Origin: Sipunculus nudus
Lineage: Eukaryota; Annelida; Sipuncula; Golfingiida; Sipunculidae
Reading direction: 5' to 3'
Assembly: GCA_026874595.1 (NCBI GenBank)
Contig: CM049322.1
Span: 50,817,340-50,881,339 of the forward strand
Length of the DNA: 64,000 bases
Part shown: positions 1 through 13,200 of the stretch, piece after piece
How positions within the stretch are numbered: position 1 is the stretch's first letter
Layout: every line of letters begins with the position of its first letter
Made by a program: the position numbers and the translations under genes
The notes under the pieces: model-generated
Database searches by the model: none
What the model was told of the DNA's origin: nothing
Seen by the model: the letters and a program-made list of their open reading frames with translations, nothing else

Positions 1-449
1 GTGGAAATGATACGGATGGCCTCTTCGCTAGCGGAACTGATTCTTCCTTGGTTTTGGTCTCCTGACGGACATTTATTTCTGCTCAGTGAATTACAGTTGC
101 ATATTATACATGTATATCACATATTGCGTTATATAATTTTTTTGCCAAATAAAATGTTCTGAGTTCTAAACAGAAACAACGTCTCTGTTAATTCACCTGT
201 TGGCGGCAAAATTGAAACTGACGCGCTCAATTTTCCAGGACAGAATTTTATTGGTTCCTATATATGAAAAGAGTCCGAGTGCCAAATTCGCTCTCGACAA
301 ACACAGTGTCTTTATACCAAATCGCTGAAGAGGAATTTTAGGTCTCAGGCTAGATATGCAGTTCTACAAATCAGCATTTACAGAATAGTTTTGCATGCCT
401 TTATTATATAGATGTTTCATTACATAACAATCACACAGGCATAACATTT

Positions 450-489
<40 letters not shown>

Positions 490-3167
490 GTACATTGAAA
501 TCCGGCAGGCAACGTGCCATGACGCGAAACTAAGGTCACTACCGGTGTATCACATGATGTTATCTCGTTCCACTGTCTTTACATAAATGAATTTCCATCT
601 CGCTACAGTCTGTCTTAACCACATATGAGGAAACGTCATTAATTCGACACATTTAAGGCCGATTCTGCGAATGAGGCTCAAGTTATTTGTATAACCTGTT
701 TTTTGCCAGTTGATGTCCATCTACTATCCCGGGCCGATGTCCACGTACCTGATCCCATGTCTTCTGCTTTTTGTTATAAATTTATGAACGTACATGAATG
801 TACAAAAAAGAGAAGCATCTTTGCGAATTTAATATAATTATTATTGATTTACCTTAAGTTTAGTATAAACATTAGAATGTATCGTTAGGTGAAAGAGTAC
901 CTAGAAAATGTCAATTTATTCTGTCATTCGTGAAAGGGCAAGAGAGAATCAAAAGATATTTTGATGTATAATTGCTTTACTTTGCAATGCGTATAAGCAT
1001 TAGAATGCATCGATAGGTAAAAGCACAAGTGCAAAGAAATCGATTATAACCATTGTGAAAGGACAAGAAAGAGTAAGGAGAACATGACGTACGTTGTACA
1101 TCAACATTATATATTTGCAGGAAATTATCGTTTTATCGTAGGTTTCAGTTTCAGTTCCATATTCCAGAAGTTTTCAGAACCTTTGCCATGTGGGCGTGCT
1201 CTTCTTCTGTTTCTATGCTAACGACCTTGGCTTCCAGGTCTTTGTAGATATATTTTGCCTACCACAAGCTGACCTCGGAATGGATCACACAGTAAAATGA
1301 GGGTATGAATGCCGAGAAGCCATTTTGGATAATATTGTCAAATCCATCTGTGCATTCTAACAATGAACAATAGGGGTAAATGCAAAATTCTTCAGTATCA
1401 ATGATTTAATTATCAAAGCATTGGCATATATGCATTATAATATATATTCCGGCCATGCATTGAATTTACACAAGAAACATCAGAGCAGATAAAAACGGGT
1501 CAACGCATCTGCATTATTAGGGCTGAACGTTCAAAGTAGGAATGAATATTTATTATTATGGGTGGTACATTATACGAATTGTGAGCAAGGAGAGTTCGGC
1601 ATCCTTATAACGGGAAAATTCACATAAACTCATCGACACAAAAATCCGTATCAATAAAATGATTAATGGTTCATGTTTATTTGTTTATTTTATGTAGCTA
1701 CTCCTTACGCAGTAGAACAAAATATGATAAGCAAACATAAAAAAAGTGAAGAACAAAAGATATTAAACATTTCACAATGGTTCTTAACCCAGCTTATCTA
1801 TGAAGTTAAATTACTTATACCAATCATCAATCAAACAATGTTCAATGAGCTTTCTACTTTCGATTTGCAAGTGTTAAAATGTATATAGCATAAGTCGCAT
1901 TATAAGTTCAGACAAAAAGGCCTTGACACATCATATCATAGCTTCCCCTTGTTATAGGCTCATTGATATGCCATCAATGCATAAACAACAAATACCCTTT
2001 TGAGTCCACAGTTATATTACGTTCCGTTGTCATATTATCATGGTTGCGATTAATTGATGGTTCACACAGCCATTTCATGGCTATAGCCGCACTTTTATAA
2101 TTCTGTATAATCCTTATGACGCCTTTTTTTTCAGTGTGTCGACCTGGGCGTCGTCAATCTTTCACACAAAAACACAAGATTCCGCTTATATAAAATGCTT
2201 TTTATCATTCCCTGTTATTAGAACCAGACAAAGTTTCAGTATTTCATTTTTTGGTCTCTAAGTAAATAGTTCTAACTGGTCCGTCATTCTTATAATATTC
2301 CACTACAACCGAACCTTCTTTCCCCGTTTAAATTGCCTAGGACTTTCACATACACGATGTTCCAGTCACTTCGAGGCTACATACTTGACCCGTTGTCTTC
2401 CCCGTCTTTACCAGCTCAGAGAGTGCCGTCACCTTCGATTCAGGTTCGTGTAACTTAGGCTCTCGCTGCACGTACTCTCTCCCTTTTATTTTGCTGTGGT
2501 GATGAAAATGCTGCTCTCAAATATTTATCCATGATCACTCATAATCAATAGTCTCTTCGCTAATAGAAACCGATCTAACCTAAACATTTTACTGCTGTAA
2601 ATTAAATTGAATTACTTGAACATTTGATCATAAATTATATGTAGTCAGTCATATATGATGCGTATATACACTATTGCCACTTACTTTACCTTAATACGAC
2701 GTAGTAAACTTATTAATACGTGCATGACGATTATACCCTGATAGTTAAAACAGGAATTGTAAGATTTGCCTGTAATTAAAATATGCAGCATGCACAGACT
2801 CCCTGTCAGGGTGATATCTGCTGATCGAGTGGTCTGTGTTCTATGTAATGAATAATTTATAAATGTTATCAGCATAATGATGACCAACCGCATAGAAATA
2901 CCTTTCAAACAGAAATTCATTTATCCAAGGTTTAAGTGTTTCTGTACTGTTACTGACCTTAATTAATTAAGTTCAAAATATCAAATATATATTTTTTCAT
3001 ATGTACATGTCACGTCTGTTTTAATAATAATTTATACGCATATTTTGATTGTCCTTTGAACTTATCCGATAGTCGAGGCTCTTCTGTATGAGTCGGAACA
3101 CTGATAAATAACGTAAATTGTGTTTCAATAGGAGGACAATGTTCCTATTGTCTCTCAAGAAACTGGA
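1..3167. other. Non-coding stretch, no gene recognised
   Basis: AT-rich sequence with only short open frames (the longest about 80 codons) that show no recognisable domain and no convincing splice structure. A (TA)n tract lies at 453-485. The end of this stretch is the region downstream of the minus-strand P450 stop codon at 3168, so a P450 3' UTR could lie here. I did not identify a clear polyadenylation signal. Confidence 0.5.
453..485. repeat. (TA)n microsatellite
   Basis: About 33 bases of uninterrupted alternating A and T. Confidence 0.9.
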
Positions 3168-5061
3168 TCATGGGACTATTTTATGGCGTAGCACAAGTCT
3201 CATTTCCGTTTGTATTGGCGCCTTTGTGTTCGACACAAGACGAAAGCGCCGCAGAATCTAAAATATAAAAGAAACATTCCGTATAGGATAAGTGAAAAAA
3301 AATAGGCGATTTTGCTACATTTTCATTTTCTTGTGTAAGAGGTTTTCTTCCCTGCCATATTTGCATAGATGAGAAAGTAAATCCAAAATTCCGCCCGGTT
3401 TTTCTATATTTTGTTCATTCCTACCTATCCAATGCTCACCCTCCATACTCATATAATTTATTCATATGCTCTCAACAATTTTACCAGTAAACAAACACTA
3501 CATCCATGAGGATCAATTCAATATATGGGAGTTTGCGAGGTTAGAAGTTTATTGTTAACATAAATGGGATAAGAACTCCAAAAAGTTACATGAGAATACT
3601 GAGCATTAGAAAAACTGAAAACAGTTGGCAGAGGTTTGGTTCAGAGTGAGGTAGAGTTTATATCCTCACTGTATACGCCGCAGATAACATATCACTACAG
3701 ACGCAAGAACATATTTAATACTCCACTAAAAAGTTAATATTAAACGGAAAGATTTTGAATGGACAAATTTACACAAACAAAGTCAACTCACCGTCGCCGT
3801 GAGTAGATACATTTCCAGCTCTGCTATGCGGCGACCTTGCAATGTAATAACATATTAATAAATTCTGGCATGATGATTATACAAACAACAGCACCAGCCA
3901 CGTTTTTTTTTTCTTTAACGATTCCTTAGTGAAACGGTAATTTTAATGATATTAAATCGATACATTTTCCCACATGAATTCTTACTGACATTGGCTTTTA
4001 TACCGGTTTCGATTCCTGCGTCATTTATTTACAGACAAGATTTCTTTATGACACACGCTCGGTACCCACATGTCTCCTTACCGACACATGCTCTTTTTCC
4101 AAAACCAAATGGAAGAGTATGGATTGATAAAATCATGGTTTTTCTCACTGCGTAGCCATCGTTCTGGTCGGAACTCTTGGGGATTTGAAAACAAGGAAGG
4201 GTCCTGTCCGTTATTGTAGACCATCACAAAAAGTACTGTCTGCAGGAAAAGACAGAAATCGCATTAAACGGTTCGCACAGTTTATTGATATTAATCGATG
4301 CTTTCACACGATTTAAATATTTTCGTCTTGGCTTTACACACGAGTAATATTGCGAGAACTTTTAAGACAACTTACCTCTGCAGGATTCTTATAGCCTTTC
4401 AATATTAGTTCTTCTTTCAAGACACGTGAATTAGAGAACCCCAAGGAATACAGCCTGTGAAAATATCATTAACAGGAAAAATAAATCAATGATAAAAAAT
4501 GATATTCCTGGAACATTATGGAACCAAGTATCACCAAACACAAATGCACATAAAGTTTTGTAAGGAATCTGCATGGGATAGAGCATTTAATCGTCTGTTA
4601 TTTACCTCATTTTTCTAATACTAATCGTTTTGGGCAAGGCATCTGTCGTACATTTACCTAAATTTAATTTTCCCAAGCTTGATTTGACGCGGCCTAATGT
4701 ATAGTCTATCCCTGATAAAGTCGTACAGGTCGTGTTCTAGTTTATATTGGTTACCCAAAGAAAACATATTTCAGGAAACACCTCAATGTATTTCGGCATG
4801 TGCGTTTAACCACATATTCCGTTCATGCCCGACTTTCTGCAACCAAAATTGACATCGGCCGTAGATCATATTGAGTGCTATATTAATTTGCGCTTACCTC
4901 ATGGTTTCCTTCAGGACCGCTTTCATGTAAGGCATGTGTTGAATGTGCACATACGTAAGCTTCTCATCACCAGCTACGGATATTACTTCTTGGTACAGTC
5001 TTTCTTGTACTCCAGGATGCCGCGATAATAGATCCAGTATAAAGCATGTAGTGCTGGATGT
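3168..5061 (-). CDS. Cytochrome P450, C-terminal half (six exons, one frameshift)
   Basis: Haem-thiolate monooxygenase; its style resembles the mitochondrial clan of animals. Exons in transcript order: 4898-5061 (end of helix I beginning TSSTT, helix K ending KETMR); 4376-4454 (starts LYSLGFSNSRV, the beta-strand after ExxR); 4082-4239 (FRPERW, then FGFGKRACVG with the haem-ligand Cys); 3792-3835 (RRIAELEMYLL, helix L); 3168-3257 (starts ILRRFRLV, stop TGA). Every junction has GT/AG and the phases join correctly, for example AG|G for the Arg of KETMR and G|GT for the Gly after CV. The one defect is in 4082-4239: FRPERW and FGFGKRACVG lie in different frames (net +1 or -2), and the exon length of 158 breaks the phase expected from its neighbours. 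Upstream exons (N-terminal part, substrate-recognition region, most of helix I) were not found nearby. It may be a partial pseudogene, a gene with distant 5' exons, or a gene with an assembly indel. The family is certain; clan and function are inferred. Confidence 0.85.
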
Positions 5062-5126
5062 CTGAATTAATTCAAGAGTATTAGGTTTAACGTGAATATT
5101 GCGGGAAACAATCTGCATTTTATTTA

Positions 5127-5600
5127 AGTCTAGAAGCAAAGTTATAGATAAAATTTTAAAATTGTGGCTTATTTAATTTTTTGGATGCCACTTTGATTTG
5201 TGACTTAAATTTGCTTTGGAGGTGCTAGAATTTAATTATATCATTTTATTAGTTTCCTGGTACCTAAAGACGTATGATTATATACTTGATTTACCTCGTT
5301 ACTATATATTATACTATATTTATCTTTGTCATTGATCTTGTCTAGAAGCAAAGATATGACAACATAGGAAGATGGCGACAATTTTGGATGCTATATTGGT
5401 CACCATCTTGGTTTTAGTGTTGCGTGTGCTTTGAACACATGTGCATCTATTTGATTCCGAGTACTTTTAAAGTATTATTAGACACTGTTTATAGTTTTAT
5501 CTTGTCTGGATGCTAAGTTATGAGAAATTTAAAAATTCCGGCAATTTTGGATGCCATTTTGGATTTTGCTGGAAGCATAAGGGGGATTTTCGGGGACTTG
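5127..5600. repeat. Degenerate tandem repeat, three copies of about 190 bp
   Basis: The phrase CTTGTCTAGAAGCAAAGTTAT recurs in variant form near 5127, 5337 and 5502. Each copy is followed by text resembling GGCAATTTTGGATGCCA. The array lies just upstream (transcript sense) of the first P450 exon found, so it would be intronic if that gene continues upstream. Confidence 0.6.
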
Positions 5601-6116
5601 TAGTTTTTGATCCTACTTATATTCCTGGATATCCTGAAAAATTAGCTTTTTACGGGCGATTTCCAGGTTTTGGTTGTGTATGAGCTAATTCCCTTGGCCT
5701 AAATGTTGAATAAAGGGACGGATAACGTACATCACAGTCATTGGTGATCTCCTTTTATTATAATTATCATCATAATTTACACAGCATGTTTTTCTTACAC
5801 CTTTAAGCGTTATTGGGATGTACAAATAAAACATTACATTTACCCTCCAGGCAATGCATAGTCTCTGTAAATTTCTGTAGAGCCACTTGTCTTCATATTC
5901 GCGTAAATACTACATTATAGTCTTTTAGTGGTCTCAAAGTCAAGTCCTCTTCGGTAACTGGTTATTGTTCCTAAATCACTCGCACCATAAATTTAAATTA
6001 TTATTCCATTTTTATTACCTGTCTGCTTAACATTCTTTCAAAACGTTGATAATTTTGATTGATACAATTATATTTAACTTTGAATCAAATATTGTATAAC
6101 ATTGGGATTAAAGAAA

Positions 6117-6200
6117 ATATATATATATAAATAAATATATATATATAAATATTTATATATAGATCTGCGTATACACGTACATATAAATATATATATATAT

Positions 6201-6250
<50 letters not shown>
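6117..6250. repeat. (TA)-rich tract joined to (GA)n microsatellite
   Basis: An AT-rich imperfect (TA)n stretch runs to about 6200, followed by (GA)n at 6201-6249 with one AAA interruption. Serine/leucine-rich open frames read from it are artefacts of the repeat. Confidence 0.9.
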
Positions 6251-7005
6251 GCCTGCCGTTTCTCCAGGGAAAGGAAGATACAAAATTCAGGCCGCTTTGG
6301 CAACAAGCCAGATGTTTGATCGACCGTTTTATTTGACACCTATTTATAACGTGCCTCTTACAATATATGTCTTGGTTATCACATATCTGCCAAAAGAGCA
6401 TGGAAAAACATATAAGATATGGCCCTGGAATTGTGTGCATGATGGACTTAGCAACACTAGGAAATCCCTTATGTATCGTAGTTATTTGTTTTCGCGCCAG
6501 GTGGCATGACAAGTAATGGACATACACGTACATTTTGGTTAAAGGCGACGTGCATTATCTGCCACTCTTACTCAGCATGAGGAGGGGGGAAAAAACCTTC
6601 CCATTCAGACCGTGTTTGTATATAAACAATCTCTAATTCCAACTGTTATCAATCACATAAGTATTTCGTAAACTAAATATACTGGCACTTGGTTGAATGT
6701 TGTTGTCCTCTCTTCATAACATGTTTTTTTATACCAGTACCGCGTATAAAATAATATTAATTAAGATCCTTTGCGAGATTCTGAATGTGATTTTAATTGA
6801 TTTAATCAATCTCTTGCTACAAATAAAATGTGTAATAAATATATGGTGAAATACCCTATAAAAAAGATCTTCCACTATCAAGCACCTATTAACATGGAAC
6901 ACGGACCACGCATAGTCTCTTACACAGACACAAGGCGGCGCTCATGAGTGAAAGGGGAAGAGGCGAACTTCGCATATATACGTTCTTCTTAAAAACGCAC
7001 TTTTC

Positions 7006-7228
7006 GGATACGGACCAGGCATACAGAATAGGCATACGGACTAAGGATACGGACTAGACTTACGGACTAAGGGATACAGACTAGGCATACGGACTACGGA
7101 TAATGACTAGACATACGGAATAGACATGCGGACTACGGATACGGACTACGGGATACAGACCAGGAATACGGATTACGGATAATGACTAGGCATACGGACT
7201 AGACATGCGGACTACGGATACGGACTAC
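7006..7228. repeat. Minisatellite of ATACGGACTA-type units
   Basis: A run of imperfect 10-20 bp units built on GGATACGGACTA and GGCATACGGACTA. A longer period appears where GGATAATGACTAG recurs (near 7101 and 7177). No coding potential. Confidence 0.8.
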
Positions 7229-10200
7229 TCACTTAAACCACCTTTAAAGGACATAACTGATGAACTGCCGGTCCTGTGCCTTTGTCTGTTGTGTGACAGG
7301 GGGCGGACCTTGGAGATTTAGGGGTTAAAACTATACATGTACTTTACGGAGAAAAAAAATACTTGGGGGGAGGGGATATGTGGATCCGTTTCAGCGTAGT
7401 AGTAATTCTCCCTAGCGAAAATCCTGGATCCGTTGCTCGACATTACAATTGTATGTTGGAGTGTAACAGGAGCCTAGGCATTAAGATCTATAATCCAACA
7501 CCTGACAGGTTGTGTACCTAAATGATTGATGGCTTAAATCATGTTCATCATTGATTAATGTGGCATTTAGGGTTTAATGATCTTTTACAGGACGGATGAA
7601 CACAGATTAATTAGCACACTCGATGCTTCTTTATTACCATCGGGTGTGAACGATCAAATGAGTCTTTCACTTCAACTGGTTAGATCCTACTGGTTCCCTG
7701 GCGCAGTTTGAGTACCCAATATCTCGGTCTAACTTTAAATATGCAAGTCCTTAAATATGAGCGCAAATTATTGTACAAAGAGTACTCTAGTCCCTACATA
7801 GCTTAACAACGTGTTATGGTTTGATACTGTGTACCCACAATGCACCACGCATTGGACAAATATTACGAAGGGAATACATGGACGCACCGTAGAACTATTA
7901 TTTCGATGCTTTGGAGGATTTAAATTCGGAAGCCAAGGGGTTTTGTTAATTAAAAAACTAAAACATACACAAATTGCCCTTGGGGAAAACACCGTTAGAT
8001 TTTTGTTCATGGAATAAGGTATATTCTATCTGATTGTGGTGAGGTTAAACCTAATATTGTTTAATGTGAGTGACCTTCTAAGTCGGTTTAATATATCTAC
8101 ACATCCAATAGTGGTGCCCCCTTGTGGTGAAATCTTAAGTGTCAGGGCTCCTTGCAATGGATGGTCCACGGCCGGCTCGCCTCGCTGTCGCACTTCACCA
8201 CAGATTGTCTCATATTTACCTAAGATACAAGGACCAATTATCTCTTTTATTATATAACATTTTCACATTAGAGTCGTATGTTCGTGTTAATAACCTGTTT
8301 CACATATTTAATTTCAAAGGAAAATGTCTGATATATGATGAAACAAAATGGCCCTCTTTTTAGTGTAGAACTTTATAAGTTCCCTGTACCGTTTTACTGT
8401 AACGTGGGATGCCGGGTGACTGATTGTCTGTGTAGTATCCAGTACTTTCTGAACACTGTTCAGCTTATCTAATATAAATTTTTATGCATATATTGGTTGA
8501 GTTTTATCACATATTTATATTTAATCTCTCTACTCACAGCTGAGACTTATCTTAAACCTTGCTATTTTTTCTATGGTAATAAGATAACACCTTAAGGGTA
8601 CTTGTGAGTCTTTTCATTTATTTTCAGATGACTCAGTTAGCCTTTGTTTTATTTCTAAATCACCTGCACATGAATCGGATGCCCTTTTGTATATTCAGTT
8701 GTGGTCAGGATACACCTGTGTAGCACAGCTAACAGGACACTCCCAGTGATTCTCTACTATGTATGAGCATTCTCATAGACATATACTGCTTAGCTCTGGA
8801 CATGCTGTTTACAAGATGATGTTTGATTTATATGTATTCATAGTCTAATATGAATGTTATAGGCGATTTTGTGCTGACTTCGGAAAAGACTTCGGAAGTC
8901 AGTCGGAAGTGCCCATGCAGAAGTCGTCCTGTGTATAGATGTTTTCTCTGTGTCCATCTTAGGGATTTATAAAATAAATGAACATGTTATTTATAAGACG
9001 CACATATATATATAATATGACGATAATTAACAAGGTTGTGAATGTTTCAAATGAAGTGAATACATATATAGTAAACCGTTTTAATATATTTGTCACATAA
9101 TTAACATGAGCTTCCTGTAAATCACATTAATATCAATCTTGATCACATTTTATCAATTAATTGTGTAGCATGTTCTTCTCTGTTAATACCCTGTGAATCT
9201 TTTTAAATTGTTCTTGAAGGCGTGTTTTGTAGCGGTAAAGTCTGAACCAACAAGCACAATTAATAAAGAATCAGTGAACCAGTCAATGGTTTAGGGTTCG
9301 AAGCGTCTTGGGGTCTCTTGGTCCCTGGGCTTATACCTCCTAAAGTATAAAGATACATGAATATTTGAAGTAAGCGTCATTAATACACCAACAAATTATA
9401 TTTATTCCACGTTTAACATAAGTGAAATGATTTTTTTCAAATGTTACAGATAAACGAATTCCTGTCCGTGTTCGAAAAATAAAAACAGGCCGTGGAACAG
9501 AGATAAAAAGAATACAGATAATAGTTGTTTTTAAAGGGGACAAATCACATTTTTGAGGTCTGTTAACTCTTGAACCTTTAATAAACATACCAATCCAACC
9601 ACACACAAGCTGTTCGTTTTGTATATATCAACTTGTTTACAGAATGTGGGTGCCCGTCAAAATAAAACACATTCAACTACAGCATTTGATGACAAGTCAG
9701 ATGACCCAAATTTTTCCAAAGGGCATTTTACAACTAATGAATATTCAGCTTCTGTATATATGTAGCCAAATAACTTAGGTTACATAGTTTTTTCCACTTT
9801 GCAACATTGCTTAAATTGTTTACTAACAACTTGTTTGTAAACAGACTCATACATCCGCCACTGAGGCGTTTTATGATCTTAAAAGGAAATAACCTTAGAT
9901 CACAGAGTGAGCCAGAAATTGCGTAAATTCTTTATGAACGGTAGGCGAATAGGCCCCTTTAACGAAATTAAAACCGTTTTTGTATAATTCAACCTGATAT
10001 TTATATTCTAATATCAAAACTCTTTATAATGTTTCAACAATTTTATAACAAAAAAAATAACGGCAAATAAATATTTCAGAATATAGTAAAATATTTATTT
10101 CATTTATTTCGCTCTTAAAAGTTACAGGATTATAAAAGTCATATAAAAAAGGATAACTAAAACCTGCTCCTTTCCTGAGGATCACTAAAGAAATGACTAC

Positions 10201-13200
10201 AAAAATAATATGGAATAAGAATCTCTGTACATAAAAACTACATTAAGATTAATATAAGGTTAAACCTATAGAAAGGGCATAATAGGCAAAATGTACTTTT
10301 GCCGTATTGTGTGTTTCAGCATGTTCTTGAAACCGCATAGACGGAGAGAAGTAGCAAGCTCCCAAGTATGATAATGAAGTTTTTTTGCACTGTTCCGTGT
10401 TTGGTTTCGTCAGTACACAGTTACGTCTGCGGACATCTCTATTTGAATACCTATGACCATATTTAGTTAAATATAGACAGTCGACTTAAGAGGACGGAGC
10501 TATTCCATGATAACATTTGAATACGAGTAGAAACATGCAGAAAAGAAGGTTTATCCACTGTCATTCAGTGGAAACTGTGATCAGTTGAAGAAGTCCCTTT
10601 TCATACATTTTTGTAACAATTCTGTCCATACGCTTTTAACTTTGTGGCACTCTGAGAATATTACCTTTGCCACAGCCACTCTAAACAGGCAGACAGCAAT
10701 CAATGTGTCTTTGTATTACGTTAGCATTGTATAACGGACTTATGGTCGGTTGTGGTTAAACATTACTTAAAGGGGTCTTATAACCTATAAAGCATGTTGA
10801 ATTACCACGAACATAGGTTATTCCCTTTGAAATAAATTGGTAACTGCCAAAATATTGCCCTGAAACCATTGGCTTACTCCTGTAATCGAGTTTTAAAACA
10901 AGTGAACCGGGTGCGATCACAGGTGTCAACATAAACACAGCGCGGACCACAACACCTGTCAATCAAGAGAAGTAATGACTAACTTGGCCGATACAAATGT
11001 ATTACATATTCCTGCTGAATTGAAACATCGCGTGTTGCGGCTCACACTGCGCTAATTTGTGATCTGTCGCGCAGGCGCTAAATCGGACGTCCAGTCACGT
11101 GGCCTTATTATGGTAAACAGACCCAGGTGGCCTGTGTTTATTAACAGGCAGAGCGATAACATGGTTTATCCAGCGTTTGCAAGGCACTGAGACTGTATAC
11201 TTTGGTGATTTTTGTACACAGCAAAACAGAATTTATATTGTGTATCAACTGGCAAAATTTTGCTATTGATTATGTCTCTTTCAGCGATATATAATTCTCT
11301 TTCTGGGCACAAGTTTGCTCTGCAAATTACTTACGGGTTGTTCCAAGTGAGGTCACTATCTATAATAACACCTAGTATTTTAAGTCTGTTTTAATAATGT
11401 ATGGTTTAATCTTTAAGCTAAACCTAACTTCAGAGCGTGACTTTATATTGTTTAAGAGTGGGGCATTACACTTATCCGCATTAATCATTGAACTCTTCCG
11501 AGTGAACCATTCATTCGCTTTGTTTAGGCCTGAATGAAGGCTCTGGACAACTTTTTCGATTGACTCTGAACTAAGGTAGCGTTTTTTTTATCATCGGTAC
11601 ATAAATTACATTTTTGCAGCATCATGTTTTGCCACATCTTTAAACAATTAATAACTAAAACCATTGATCAAATAATTGCTCCCCAAAAATAAGGCTTTTT
11701 TATCATTGTAATATATCATTTAAAACACATCATGTTTATTAAATAAGAAACTGCATTATGTGATAAATATATCATTTGGAAGAAAATGTTTTACTGACAT
11801 GTTTGCTGAACATTTGATGACCAGTGTGTGGCCGTCGCTTACGAGTTTCACTCATCAAACTATACGTACTGGCACTTCCAAATGATTTTCGCTTTCCCTT
11901 CAGACCCAAAACATGATCTATTACCTCAATAAGATTAAAGATGGTATTGACCTTAGGCGTATTTTTGGTGTGTTTTAGTTTATTCTTTATTTAAAAAATC
12001 CTGGGCGTCCGACTTTCGAGTTTTACACTCGACTTCGAGATTGTTTATAGATTATATAGGACTGGACGCAGCGCCAGCTCTCTGACATAAGTGTGTTGAT
12101 ACGACCTGCTTATTTGCAGTCAGACGTACCAGCCCAATTATGAGTGCTTACTTTGTCGGGTTGTCACAGCTAGACTGAACGAGGGAGGAGACGTGCGTTA
12201 TTTTTCAGCGGTTTAACATTTAAGCACTTGTTAGATCCGAAATATCTGCCTACCCAAGCTCCCTGGATCCCCCTCGGTCACTGTACGTGCTGGATCAGCT
12301 TTATGCGCGATGGCTTTATAAATATTGTCCGTGGCTAGGCAGTTTCATAATACACTAGATATACAAACACTAGATATAAACACTATAAACACACACACAC
12401 ATATATATATATTAATATATATAAATATATAAATCTTTTTGCAAATAATGAATTATCCTTTCTTTACTGGTTAAACCACCATATAAACTTAATCAAGAGT
12501 GCTAATATCATCTTTAAATCAATATGTGATGCTTTTACATCTTTATATATAACTATATAAACCTCCCTCCAAATAGCAAAAAAAGTGACATTTTGTGTAT
12601 AAGAACCATATATTAACATCAACATAACATATATATTTGACGTAATTTGAAAGAGACTCCTTGGGCAGAACTCCTCTTTCAACACCTGTAAATCATTTTT
12701 ACAATGCACAGTGCCTGAACTGTTTATAGATTTTACCATACTCGTGTCTTGCACAGCAAGACTCCATGCATTGCAAACTGTCATACTATTAATGTACCCC
12801 GTGCCTTATAAGCTTACATATTGATGAGGGTGGACATTAACTCTGTCTTTCTTTTCAGAATGACTTAAAAACAAAATCTACTTTTTGTTTCTCTTTAATG
12901 TTGTTTAGGAACTATACATTAAGTGAATTATATACCAAAATAATGTATTATGTGTATTATTTGAGTATTATATATTGCTGGGAAAGGCATATGTTTTTAG
13001 CCTTTAAGATTATAAAGAGACCAAGGAGTCCATTGCCCTGAGTGAAAGTTGCAAGCCGTTCTAAAGTTTAGGCGCCGATGACCATTTATATAACCGATAG
13101 TAATTAAAAGGTAACCTTGTACAAAGCTTTAATAAATTAAACAATCAAATTAACAAAAGTATCACCAAAAACTTAATAGAGAAAGAGCGCTTATCATTCA

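Noticed and set aside
3181-3366. Minus-strand 61-codon frame
   Set aside because: Out-of-frame overlap with the last P450 exon (3168-3257), whose correct frame is fixed by the phase of the preceding exon.
3946-4155. Plus-strand 69-codon frame
   Set aside because: Antisense to the P450 haem-loop exon.
6074-6533. Ser/Leu- and Ile/Tyr-rich frames over (GA)n and (TA)n
   Set aside because: Simple-sequence translation. The same applies to frames at 16.6, 27.9-28.3, 34.3, 36.9, 40.5 and 46.7 kb.
9225-9320. tRNA-like or SINE head (TAGCGGTAAAGTC ... GGGTTCGAAGC)
   Set aside because: A- and B-box-like words are present, but I could not fold acceptor, D and anticodon arms, and no repeat copies were found in the window.
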